Shown here in pieces: positions 1 to 9,215 of a stretch of DNA of 64,000 nucleotides. The translations under genes and the position numbers were made by a program. Positions within the stretch are counted from its first letter, which is position 1; every line of letters starts with the position of its first letter. The notes beneath the pieces were generated by a model, which ran no database searches, was not told the origin of the DNA, and saw only the letters and a program-made list of their open reading frames with translations. The stretch comes from DATNBU01 sp964476185 (GTDB taxonomy: Bacteria; Desulfobacterota; Binatia; UBA1149; CAITLU01). The stretch lies in contig CAYYZO010000010.1 in assembly GCA_964476185.1 (NCBI GenBank), forward strand, positions 11,496 through 75,495, read 5' to 3'.

Positions 1-301
1 CGAGGATAGCGGTCCGCGTCCGGGTCAGGAAGCGGACTTGCGAGATCGTGGCCGGAGATTCCCCGGCCGCCCTCGGAGCGGACTTCCGTCGCGCTCCGCC
101 ACGAATCGCGCGTCCGGATCGGACGCGCCGCAGTCGAAGCCCGCGCGATGCGGCCGCGAGACGCTCGGCTTTCGCAGGAAGGTTCCGCGATCGCCGCGAG
201 GTCGCGGGAACCGCATCACATCTTCGTCATTGAGGTGCACGTCCTGTCCGCCGCACGGTTCGCGGCGTCGCCGGTCCGGCAGCGGGGCAAGGAGGTGGAC
301 G
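1..301. other. Upstream region, no gene seen
   Basis: I see no convincing gene here. The open frames that cross this stretch on both strands are GC-rich shadows without a ribosome site or recognisable protein features. The last 13 bases carry a strong Shine-Dalgarno sequence for the gene starting at 302. A promoter for the RHS operon should lie here, but I cannot point to clear -35/-10 boxes. Confidence 0.4.
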
Positions 302-604
302 ATGCGCATCGGCACAACAGGATGGTTTTTCCAGAGGGACGGACGAAAGACGCTCGGCGTCCTCGCTTTGTCGGCGTTCGCTCCGGCGATCGCCGCGGCC
401 TCGACACCGGAGCGAGGCGCGTGGATGCCCGACGTCGAGCGGCGCGTCGAGGAACTGCGCCAGCGAACCCTGGACGCCGCGATGGAAGAGCGCGAGCGCC
501 GCGGACGAACCGCGGACGCGGGCGAGGAGTGGCGGCGCACCGCTGCACGGCCGCGGTCCGGCCGGCCGGCTCCCGCGAAGCAGCCCACGGAGAACGCGCG
601 ATGA
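302..604 (+). CDS. Small secreted protein, first gene of RHS operon
   Basis: A 100-residue protein of unknown function. The start is supported by a near-perfect Shine-Dalgarno AAGGAGGTGG at 289-298, which is unusual in this window. Residues about 15-37 form a Sec-type signal peptide (KTLGVLALSAF core, AIAAA near the cleavage site). The mature part is short, Arg/Glu-rich and probably helical around the VERRVEELRQRTLDAAMEER segment. Its stop overlaps the ATG of the RHS gene (ATGA at 601-604), so the two are translationally coupled. Position and coupling suggest an accessory or chaperone-like partner of the RHS protein, but no family was recognised. Confidence 0.6.
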   Translation: MRIGTTGWFFQRDGRKTLGVLALSAFAPAIAAASTPERGAWMPDVERRVEELRQRTLDAAMEERERRGRTADAGEEWRRTAARPRSGRPAPAKQPTENAR

Positions 605-3600
605 GACGCGCGGCCGCTGCCCTTTCCTGCGTCGCGGGGCTGCTCTGGCTCCGGACGGCGGCGCATTCGACGCCGGGCAACGCGCTCGGCTCGCAGACCG
701 GCGACGGCGCGGGCGCGTTCACCGGCCTCGCCTCGGCGCCGGAAGCCAACCTGTTCACCGGCGTCGCGCAGACCTCCATCCCGATCGAGGTGCCGCCCGG
801 CCGGCTCGGCCTCGCGCCGGTGCTGGCGCTGTCGTACTCGAGCAACGCCGAGGCGAGTCCCTACGGGATCGGCTGGAGCCTCCCGCTCCCGCGCATCCAC
901 CGATCCACGCGCCACGGCGTTCCACGCTACGACGACAGCGACACGTTCGTGCTCGAATCCCCCGGCGCGATGTCGGACCTCGAGCCCGTTCCCGGGACGA
1001 CGTCGCGCTATCGCGCACGGGTCGAATCTTCTTACGCGCGCATCGGATTCGACGCCGCGGCGAACTCGTGGATCGTCGTCGACAAGCTCGGCGTCTCGTT
1101 CCGGTTCGGCACGACGGCTTCCGCGAGGACCGGGCGCGGCCCCGCGCGCAGCGAGACGTTCGCGTGGCTGCTCGAGCGCATCGAGGACCCGGCCGGCAAC
1201 CGCATCGACTTCCACTGGCGCGGCGGCGGCGCCGCCGGGACCTCGAGCGGCGTGCCCGAACGGATCCGCTACGGCGCGAACGCGAGCACCGGCCTCGCGC
1301 ACTTCGCCGAAGTCGCGTTCTCGTGGGAGCCGCTCGCGCGCGTCTCGCCGGCGCGCCGCTTCTGGCAGAACGGCCATGCGGAAGTCCTCGACGTGCGCCT
1401 CGCCGCGATCGAGACGCGCACGCACGACCTGCCGGCGCGACGCTACGACTTCAGCCACGAGGAAGACCCCGTCACGGCGGACCTCCGGCTCGCGGGCGTC
1501 ACCCTCACCGCCTTCGGCGAAGGCGCAGGCGACGACGTGCAACTGCCGAGCACGGTCTTCGTCTACGCTCCGGCACTGCACGAGGGATGGCCCGCCTACG
1601 GAGACGAAGTCGACGGAGAGCCTCCGTACGAGATCGGCGGCGCCGGCCATCTTCGTCTCGGAAGCGCGAAGATCACGGCCGACAGCGCGGACGTCGACGC
1701 CGACGGGCTGCCGGACCGCGTCGACACGAACCCGACTCCTCCGCGCGTCCACCTCGGGCGTCGCGGCGCGTTCGACCTCGCCGGCGACTGGAACTGGCCG
1801 ACGACCTCCGGCGCACCGGCGCAGGTCCGCAAGGGCGACGCCGCCGGGAACCTGCTGCAGAACCTCTTCGACCTCGACGGCGACGGCTTCGCGGACCTCG
1901 TCGACAGCGATCCCGCGGCGTGCGGCTCGAACTCCGGGTCCTGGTGCGTCTGGCGCGGCAGCGCTGCCGGATTCGCGAGCACGGCCTCCACCTGGCGCTC
2001 GCCCGTCGGGTTCCTCCGCCGAACCACCGGCGGCGGATCGAAGGTCGTCGTCGATCTCGTCGACATGGACGCGGACGGAAGGCTCGACCTCGTCGACGCC
2101 TCGGCCCACGACGCGGCACGCGGAGTCCGGCTCTGGAACGTGTACCGCAACACCGGCGCGGCGTTCGCGACGGCGCCGACTCCGTTCCCGGCGCCGCTCG
2201 CGTCGCTTTCGCAGGTCTCCGGCGGACGCACGATGCACGCGCTGCTCGACATCAACGCCGATTCGTTGCCGGATCTCGTCGTCGCCGACCCCGACGATCC
2301 CGAGGACGGCGTGCTGTGGGGACGGACACCGTCGTGGCTGGTCTACTTCCACGACGGCAGGGGGCTCGCGCCCGAAGCCTCCGACTGGCCCATCGACGGC
2401 GGCATCGGGGACAACGTCGGGCTGCCGAACTTCGTCAGCCTTCGCGCGGCCGACGGCACGACCGTCGGGGATCTCTTCGACATCACGGGCGACGGTCGGC
2501 CGGACCTCGTGCGCCGCACGCGCCGGCTCGAACCGCAGTTCACCGGCGTCTCGAGCCTCTGCACGACGGCGCCCGGGTGCCTCGACCACGACGAGGACGA
2601 TTCGGCGGTGTCGGACGCCGGCTGCTGCTTCCACCTGCTCGTGTTCGTGAACACGGGATCGTCGTTCTCGCAGCCGGTCGGCTGGTCGTCGCCGGCGCAC
2701 GGGCTGCGCGCGGACTTCGACGCGTGCCCCGACGACGGCCCGTTCGGATGCCTGTCCGTCCTCGTCTACGACTTCGACTTCTTCGACGTCGACGGCGACG
2801 GCCTCGTCGACTTCGTCGAGCGCTTCACGGCAGGTCGGAGGCCGTACGACTGGCTCGTGCACCCGCACCCGGCCTCCCCGAAGGGCGGCGGCGCGAAGCC
2901 GAACCTGCTCGTCGGGATGCGCAACGGCGTCGGCGGCGAGACGATGCTGCGCTACGACGCCGCCGCCGGCATGCCCGACACGCGGCTCCCATTCCCGCAC
3001 TGGGTGGTCGTCGAGCGCGAGCGCAAGGACTCGGTGTTCGACCAGGCGCCCCTGCGCACCTCGTTCGCGTACCGGGGCGGCGTGTTCGACCCGGTCGATC
3101 GCGAGCTGCGCGGGTTCGCGCTCGTCCAGGAGACGGATCCCGCCGGGACGATCCGCGTGCGTGAGTACCACCAGGACCGGCGCCGGTCCGGGCGCCTGTG
3201 GCGAATGACGAACCTCGAGCCGCCGCGCTGCCGTCCGGTGCATCCCGATGACTCCGACGACCCGTGCAGCCCGTGGCGCTTCCCCCTCGGCAGCACCGGG
3301 TACGAGTGGTCGGCCGCCGGCCCCGTGCAGATGCTGCGCGAAAGCGACGTGCCGTACCACGACGGCGCGCCGGTCGAGAACCTGCGGCGCACGGTCGAGT
3401 ACGGCTACGACGCGTACGGCAACGTCGCGAGCCGGCGCATCTCGACTCCGCTCGCGACGACCAGCACCACGACGACCGTCTTCCTCCACGACGTCGCCGA
3501 CGGCCCCGGCGGACTTCCCGGGCGCTACCTCGTCGCGAAGCCGCTTCACGTCGTCACGCGCGAAGACGCAGCCGCCTCCCCGCTCCTCGAGCGGACGTTC

Positions 3601-6600
3601 TCGTATGGCGGGACCGGAAGCCTGCGCTCTTCGTCGACCTGCATCGCGTGGTCCGGAGCCGGGTGCACCCGCTGGTCCACGCGCTCGTTCGACTACGACG
3701 GCAGCGGTAACATGACGCTCGCCCGCGCGCCCGACGGCGCGACGTCGCGCACGACGTACGACGCCAACGCGCTGTTCGCGACGACGTCGACCGATCCGCT
3801 CGGCCTCGTCACGAGCGCGACGACCGACCCGCGCACCGGGCTCGTCACGGAGACCGTCGCACCGAACGGCAACCGGCTGCGCTCGCGCTACGACGGTCTC
3901 GGCCGGCTGCTGCGCGCCTGGGGGCCGGGGACGACGAAGGCGTCCCCGCTGCGCCGCTTCGAGTACGCCCCGGGCAGTCTCGGGACCGGACCGCCGCGCC
4001 TCGTCGCGACCGACGCGGCGAGCGGCAGCCGCGCGTCGTTCTTCGACGGGCTCGGCCGGCTCGTCGCCGAGAAGGCCCGGTCTCGCGACGGGGACCGCGA
4101 CGTCAGCGTCGTCTCGGGGCTGAGGCGCTACGACGCTCGCGGCCTCGTGACGGCCGAGGCGCTTCCGTTCCCGAGCGACGACCTCGACGTCGCGACGCTC
4201 GGCGAGACCTTCGCCGATGCCCCGGCGTGGCTCGAGTTCGCGTACGACGACGCCGGGCGCCTCGTCGGGACGCGCGCGCCCGACGGCGCGACGACGCGCG
4301 TCGATCGCTCCGCCCCGGGCATCCTGCGCACGTTCGACGCGAACCAGACCGGTGGCGCGCGCCCCGGCAGCGTGACGGTCGAGTTGTTCGACGGGCTGGG
4401 GCGCCGGCTGCTGCGCGACGTCTGCTCCGCCGCTCCGTCGCTCCAGGCTCCCTACGTCTGCCCCGCCGGTTCGCTGCAGTCGCGCGAGCACTGGAGCCAC
4501 GACGGACTCGGCCGGCTCGTCGAGGCGCGCGTCGAAGGCCTCGGCGCCGCGGCCGGCGATGCGCTGACGCGCTTTTCCTACGACGGGCTCGGCTCGCGCC
4601 GCGAAGTCTTCCACAGCAACGCCGGCACGTGGCGCTACGAGACCGACGACACCGGGCGCGTCACCCAGGTGCTAAAGCCCGACGGGTCTCGAGTCGAGCT
4701 CTCGTACGACGAAGGCGGGAGGCTGCGCAAGCGGCGCGGGCCGCAGTCGCGCGCGAAGTACTCGTACCACACGCGCGGCGGCGGCATCGGCAAGATCCGG
4801 CGGACGACGACGCGGACACGACGTTCCCGCGCCAGCGAGGACTATGCCTACGACGACCGTTCGCGGCTCGTGGCCCGGCGCCGCCGGATCTCCGTGCAGG
4901 GCGCGCGCACGATCGACGCGAACGTGTCGTACGCCTACGACGACCTCGACCGCCGGATCGCGACGGGCTACGACGACTGGGACGCCGACGGCGAGTCCGT
5001 CGTGCGCGTCGACTTCGATCACCTGAACCGGCCGACCTCCGTGCGAACGGACGCCGGCGCGATCGTCGCGGCCGCCTGGTGGGACTGGCAGGGACGGCTC
5101 GTGCGCACCGACTACGGCAACGGAGTCTCGGAACTTGCCGGCTACTCCGCACCCGACAACGCGGCGGTCGACTCGGGACATCTCCGGTGCATCCGCACGA
5201 CGCTGACGGGCCTGGCCCGCAGCGGCGCCTGCTCCCGGGCCGACGCGGATCTGGCGGGGCTGCGCTACTCGTCCTGGGATGCGACGGGCAACCTGCTGCG
5301 TATCGACGACGTGCTGCGCGACGACGCCGACCCGGACAGCGACGCGCGCGGCTTCGCCTATGACGCGCTCGGCCGGCTCACGCAGATGCGCGAAGGCTCG
5401 GGCACGACGGCGTTCGCGTTCGACCCGCTCGGCAACCTGACGCGCAACGGCGACACCGCGGTCGAGTACGCCGACCCGACGCGCCCGAGCCAGGCCACGG
5501 CGGCCCGCGACGCCGACGGCGCGGTGCGAACGCTCGGACACGACGCCGGCGGCCGTCGCGTCTCCGACGGCGTCCTCGTCTTCGACTACGACGATTCCGA
5601 CCGGNNNNNNNNNNNNNNNNNNNNNNNNNNNNNNNNNNNNNNNNNNNNNNNNNNNNNNNNNNNNNNNNNNNNNNNNNNNNNNNNNNNNNNNNNNNNNNNN
5701 NNNNCGCGTCGGCGCTGCCGGCGACCGACCGGGTGTGGCTGCACCACGATCACCAGCAGTCGGTTCGGCTCTCGACCGACTCCGCCGCCACGGTGCGCCA
5801 GCGCTTCCGCTACCGGCCGTTCGGCGAGCGAACGGTGGTGCCTCCTTCCGACGGGCCGGAGACGAGGATCGCCTACACCGGGCACCCCGAGGACCGCGGC
5901 ACCGGCCTCGTCTGGTTCGGCGCGCGGCACTACGATCCCACGACCGGCAGCTTCCTCACGCTCGATCCCGCGATGCAGTTCGCGTCGCCGTACGCCTACT
6001 CGGACGGCAACCCGATCCTCGGCCGCGACGGCGACGGACGGATCTGGCAACTCGGCGCCCTGGAGATCCTCGTCCTCGCGACCGGCACGGCGACCTTCGT
6101 CGACTCGATCGTCCGCACCGGCGACCTCGGCCATTCGCTGACCGCCGGCGTGTTCGCCGGCTTCTCCGTGTACCTGTCCGCGCAGATGTCGACCGCGCTC
6201 GCCCGGCCGCTCGCCCGCACCGGGCAGGGTTGGCTGCAGATGACGGCTTCGGTCGCGAGCGACGGGTTCGGGGCGATCCAGGCGGCCGAGGCGATCGAGG
6301 ACGGGCGCTACGCCGGCGGGATCGTCTCCGCCGGCCTGCTCGCGGCCTCGCTGATCGGAATAGAATCGACCGTCGACGCGGGTTCGGGCGAGAGTCCGGG
6401 GGAAGCCCAGGCGCGTCATGGGATAAAAGACAGGGGCGTCGTCGACGGGAGGCGCGTGATCGACGTGGACGGGATCTGCGCAACGAGGCCGGGCTGCGTG
6501 ACGAACACTCTCGTCGCGATGCAGGAGAACCTGCGCGTGCTGTTCACCGGCAAGGCGGCGTGCGTGGGCGGGTGCGAGCACGTGGCCGACGCGGTCGGCG

Positions 6601-6965
6601 CCAGCCTCGAAAAGAGCGAGAGGGTGCTGCTGCGTTGCAACAGCTTCGGCGCGGTCAAATGCCTCGGCGCGATCCAGCAGAAGGGCCTCGGCGACAATCT
6701 CGGCAGAACCGACGCTGCCGGCAGGCCCCTCCTGTCGGTGGAGATGAGCGGTGCGCCGTTGCTGCGCCCGCCGGTGCTCAGCAACACGACGTACCAGGTG
6801 AACCTGTTCGACCCGGTCGTCTGGGTCGGCGCCGGCTACTCGGTGCCGCTCAGCTCCGACGTCACGCTCGGCCGCAACTGGTGGGTCCCCGCGCCGCTCA
6901 TCGTGCATCACACACGCATGTACGAGAAGCCGTTCCACGAGGCGCTCGGGGAGATGCTGCCATGA
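601..6965 (+). CDS. Secreted SpvB/FG-GAP/RHS-repeat protein (gap inside)
   Basis: A very large RHS/Tc-toxin-like protein of at least 2,087 residues. Order: signal peptide (1-25), SpvB-like N-terminal domain (about 30-300, with the motif LSYSSNAEASPYGIGWSLPLP), at least six FG-GAP/VCBS calcium-type repeats (about 360-730, for example DLDGDGFADLVD and DVDGDGLVDFVE), then many YD/RHS repeats (YDGLGRL, YDEGGRL, YDALGRL). After the gap come the RHS core signature (YDPTTGSFLTLDPAMQF, YAYSDGNP) and a variable tail of about 320 residues. The tail has hydrophobic segments and a lipase-like stretch around CNSFGA. The 100-N gap at 5605-5704 separates frame 1 from frame 3. The two halves are one gene if the true gap length is 2 modulo 3. 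The stop overlaps the next ATG (ATGA at 6962-6965). RHS proteins encapsulate a C-terminal effector, and this tail is the effector candidate. Confidence 0.85.
5605..5704. other. Assembly gap of 100 N inside the RHS gene
   Basis: Exactly 100 N, a placeholder for unknown length. RHS repeats are hard to assemble, which explains the break. The flanking reading frames (1 before, 3 after) require a real gap length of 2 modulo 3 if the gene is intact. Confidence 0.95.
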
Positions 6966-8503
6966 CAGCGCGCCTCCTCGCCCTCGCCGCGGTCGCGCTG
7001 CTCTCCGGATGCTCGGCCTACGACCGGATCCATCGGCTGCGGCCCCAGTTGAAGGACGACGTCCGCCACTCCCGCATGGACGAAGCCGCGCGGGTCGAAC
7101 GGGAGATGCTCACGATCTCCCGGGAGGCGTACGGCGCCGGCACGACCGAGGACATCGAGACGCGCACCCGGCTCGCCGAGGACTGGGCGGACTGGCGCTT
7201 CGCGGACCGGGCCGTCGCGATGGCCGAGGAGACGATCGCGGAACTCGAACGGCTCTACGGCCCCGACCACGAGGAAGTCGCGTGGGGCTGGGTCAACCTC
7301 GCGCGGGTCCACTACATCCTGAGGAACTGGAGCGAGAGCGAGGCGGCGCTCGACCGGCTCTCGGCGCTGTGCCGACCGATCTACGCGGCGACGCCCGGCG
7401 ACACCGTCCGCTACACGGGCTGCATCGGCGAAGCGCGATGGGAGACCGCGTCGCTGTACATCTCGATCGGCGCGTACAGGAAGTGGGCCGACGAATACCT
7501 GCGCATGGACGCGTGGACCTGGCTGCACCACGACCGCGACGGCGGCCTGTCGAAACTGACCGTGCTCGGGCGCGGCTACGCCGACAACGGCGCGTGGCCG
7601 GAAGCGCTCTGGTACCTCCAGCGCTGCGTCGACGAACTGCGCCCGCGCTACCAGCGCCGCGCTCCTCCCGGCGGGACCTCGTGGTCCTCGCCGGGCGGCG
7701 ACGTCGAGGTCGTCGTCGTCGACGGCGCCCACTCGTTCCACTCGCAGTCGCCGCGCTGTCTCGAGGACCTGATCGCCGCGCGGCGAAAGATCGGCGACGA
7801 CCCGTCCGCCGACGAGCTCGAACGCTGGCAGCTCGAGCTCTGGGCGGGCGGCCCCGAGATGGAAGAAGCGCTGCGCGAGCAGGTCGCGTTCTCCGACTCC
7901 ACGTGGGGCTACGACTACAACACGAGCCACGTCGCCCACGCGCTCGGGTTCTACCTCGAGCACAAGGGCCGCATCGAGGAAGCGATCCGCGCCTACGAGC
8001 AGGCGATCGGCTTCATCGACCGCGCGCTCGCGCGCGACGGCGTCTTCGCCGGCCCGTATCCCGCCTGGCTGCACGTCGACGAGCTGCTCGACCTCGCCCC
8101 GCTGCTCGAGCGGACCGGCCGGTTCGAAGACGCCGAGCAGGCGTACCTGCGGGCGGCCGCGATCGCGGCGGCCGAGATCCAGCCGAACCATGCCTGGCAC
8201 CTCGACGCGCTCGCCGGACTCGCCCGCTCGCGCGCAGGCCTCGGACGCCGCGACGACGCGCAGGCCACCTGGCGCCGCTACCTCGCGGTCGCCGGGCGCC
8301 TTCGGGGCGCGGATCACGCGGACTACGCGTTCGGACTGGCCGGGCTCGCCCGCGTCCAGCAGGCCTCCGGTCGTCACGAGGACGCCGCGAGGTCGCGGCG
8401 ACAGGCCGAAGCGATTCGCGCCGCCTACGCCCACCGCATCGAGTCGGTTCGCGAGATGCCGCTGCCGGTGTCGTTGCGCTCTTCCCCCTCCCCCGCTAAC
8501 TAG
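6962..8503 (+). CDS. TPR-repeat lipoprotein, possible immunity partner of RHS protein
   Basis: A 513-residue lipoprotein. Residues 1-17 are a lipoprotein signal peptide ending in LLSGC, with Cys17 the lipidation site. The rest is helical with tetratricopeptide-type repeats, clearest in the second half (GRIEEAIRAYEQAIGFIDRAL, GRFEDAEQAYLRAAAIAAAEI, GRRDDAQATWRRYLAVAGRL) and also near 60-130 (VAMAEETIAELERLYG). TPR proteins are protein-binding scaffolds. The start codon overlaps the RHS stop, so it is translated with the RHS protein. Its place directly behind the variable RHS tail makes it the only candidate for a cognate immunity or adaptor protein, by analogy with lipoprotein immunity partners of lipase effectors. 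That role is inference. Confidence 0.8.
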   Translation: MTARLLALAAVALLSGCSAYDRIHRLRPQLKDDVRHSRMDEAARVEREMLTISREAYGAGTTEDIETRTRLAEDWADWRFADRAVAMAEETIAELERLYGPDHEEVAWGWVNLARVHYILRNWSESEAALDRLSALCRPIYAATPGDTVRYTGCIGEARWETASLYISIGAYRKWADEYLRMDAWTWLHHDRDGGLSKLTVLGRGYADNGAWPEALWYLQRCVDELRPRYQRRAPPGGTSWSSPGGDVEVVVVDGAHSFHSQSPRCLEDLIAARRKIGDDPSADELERWQLELWAGGPEMEEALREQVAFSDSTWGYDYNTSHVAHALGFYLEHKGRIEEAIRAYEQAIGFIDRALARDGVFAGPYPAWLHVDELLDLAPLLERTGRFEDAEQAYLRAAAIAAAEIQPNHAWHLDALAGLARSRAGLGRRDDAQATWRRYLAVAGRLRGADHADYAFGLAGLARVQQASGRHEDAARSRRQAEAIRAAYAHRIESVREMPLPVSLRSSPSPAN

Positions 8504-8592
8504 CCCCTCGAACCGACGTCCGCGTCCCCTGTCGCGACACCGTCGCGCGCGGACTCGCCCACCCATCGCAACGACGAGGAGAGGATAGCCCC

Positions 8593-9099
8593 ATGGCCCA
8601 AGTCACGCTTCGCGGAAACCCCTGCAACCTGGCCGGCACGATGCCGAAGGCCGGCGACGCCGCCCCCGACTTCAACCTGACCGGCGCGGACATGGCGCCG
8701 ATCACGAAGGCCTCGCTGGCCGGCAAGAAGAAGGTCATCGTCACCGTCCCGAGCCTCGACACGCCGGTCTGCCAGGTCGAGACGCGCAAGTTCAACGAGG
8801 AGGCGACCAAGCTCGGCGAGAACGTCGTCGTCGTGATCGCGAGCGTCGACACGCCGTTCGCCGCCAAGCGCTTCTGCACCACCGAGGGCCTCGAGCGCGT
8901 GAAGTCGGGCAGCGACCTGCGCGACCGCGACTTCGGCAAGCGCTGGGGCGTCGCGATCGCCGACGGCCCGCTGCAGGGCGTGACCGCGCGCGCCGTCTTC
9001 GTCGTCGACGAGAACGACAAGGTCACCTACAGCGAGCTCGTCCCCGAGATCGCGCAGGAGCCGAACTACGAAGCGGCGCTCGCGGCGCTGAAGGGCTGA
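8593..9099 (+). CDS. tpx: Thiol peroxidase, atypical 2-Cys peroxiredoxin
   Basis: Reduces H2O2 and organic peroxides using thioredoxin, in periplasm or cytoplasm depending on the species. It is 168 residues, the usual Tpx length. The peroxidatic Cys60 sits in the motif PSLDTPVCQVETR and the resolving Cys95 in KRFCTTEGL, the spacing typical of Tpx. The characteristic GRRDFGKRWGV-like region appears as DRDFGKRWGVAIADGPLQG. No signal peptide is evident. AGGAGAGGA ends about 6 bases before the ATG. A hairpin terminator follows at 9121. The gene stands alone between the RHS operon and a convergent secreted protein gene. Confidence 0.95.
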   Translation: MAQVTLRGNPCNLAGTMPKAGDAAPDFNLTGADMAPITKASLAGKKKVIVTVPSLDTPVCQVETRKFNEEATKLGENVVVVIASVDTPFAAKRFCTTEGLERVKSGSDLRDRDFGKRWGVAIADGPLQGVTARAVFVVDENDKVTYSELVPEIAQEPNYEAALAALKG

Positions 9100-9120
9100 G
9101 CAGGGCGTCCGGAACGAAGA

Positions 9121-9149
9121 CGGGGGTCGGACGCTGCGTCCGGCCCCCG
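9121..9149. terminator. Hairpin terminator between tpx and convergent gene
   Basis: An inverted repeat CGGGGGTCGGAC / GTCCGGCCCCCG with a 5-base loop (one G-T pair) starts 21 bases after the tpx stop. It lies between convergent genes and could serve both. The following tract is only weakly T-rich. Confidence 0.65.
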
Positions 9150-9215
9150 TTCCCGTTTCGGGACACGCGGCGCGCGGCCGCTCGCGTTTCGGCGCGCCGC
9201 TCGCACGCCAGCCTG

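Noticed and set aside
25..4614. A 1,529-codon open frame antisense to the RHS gene
   Set aside because: Low-complexity Arg/Ala/Val/Glu composition typical of the reverse of GC-rich genes; no motif or ribosome site, and the plus-strand protein is clearly real.
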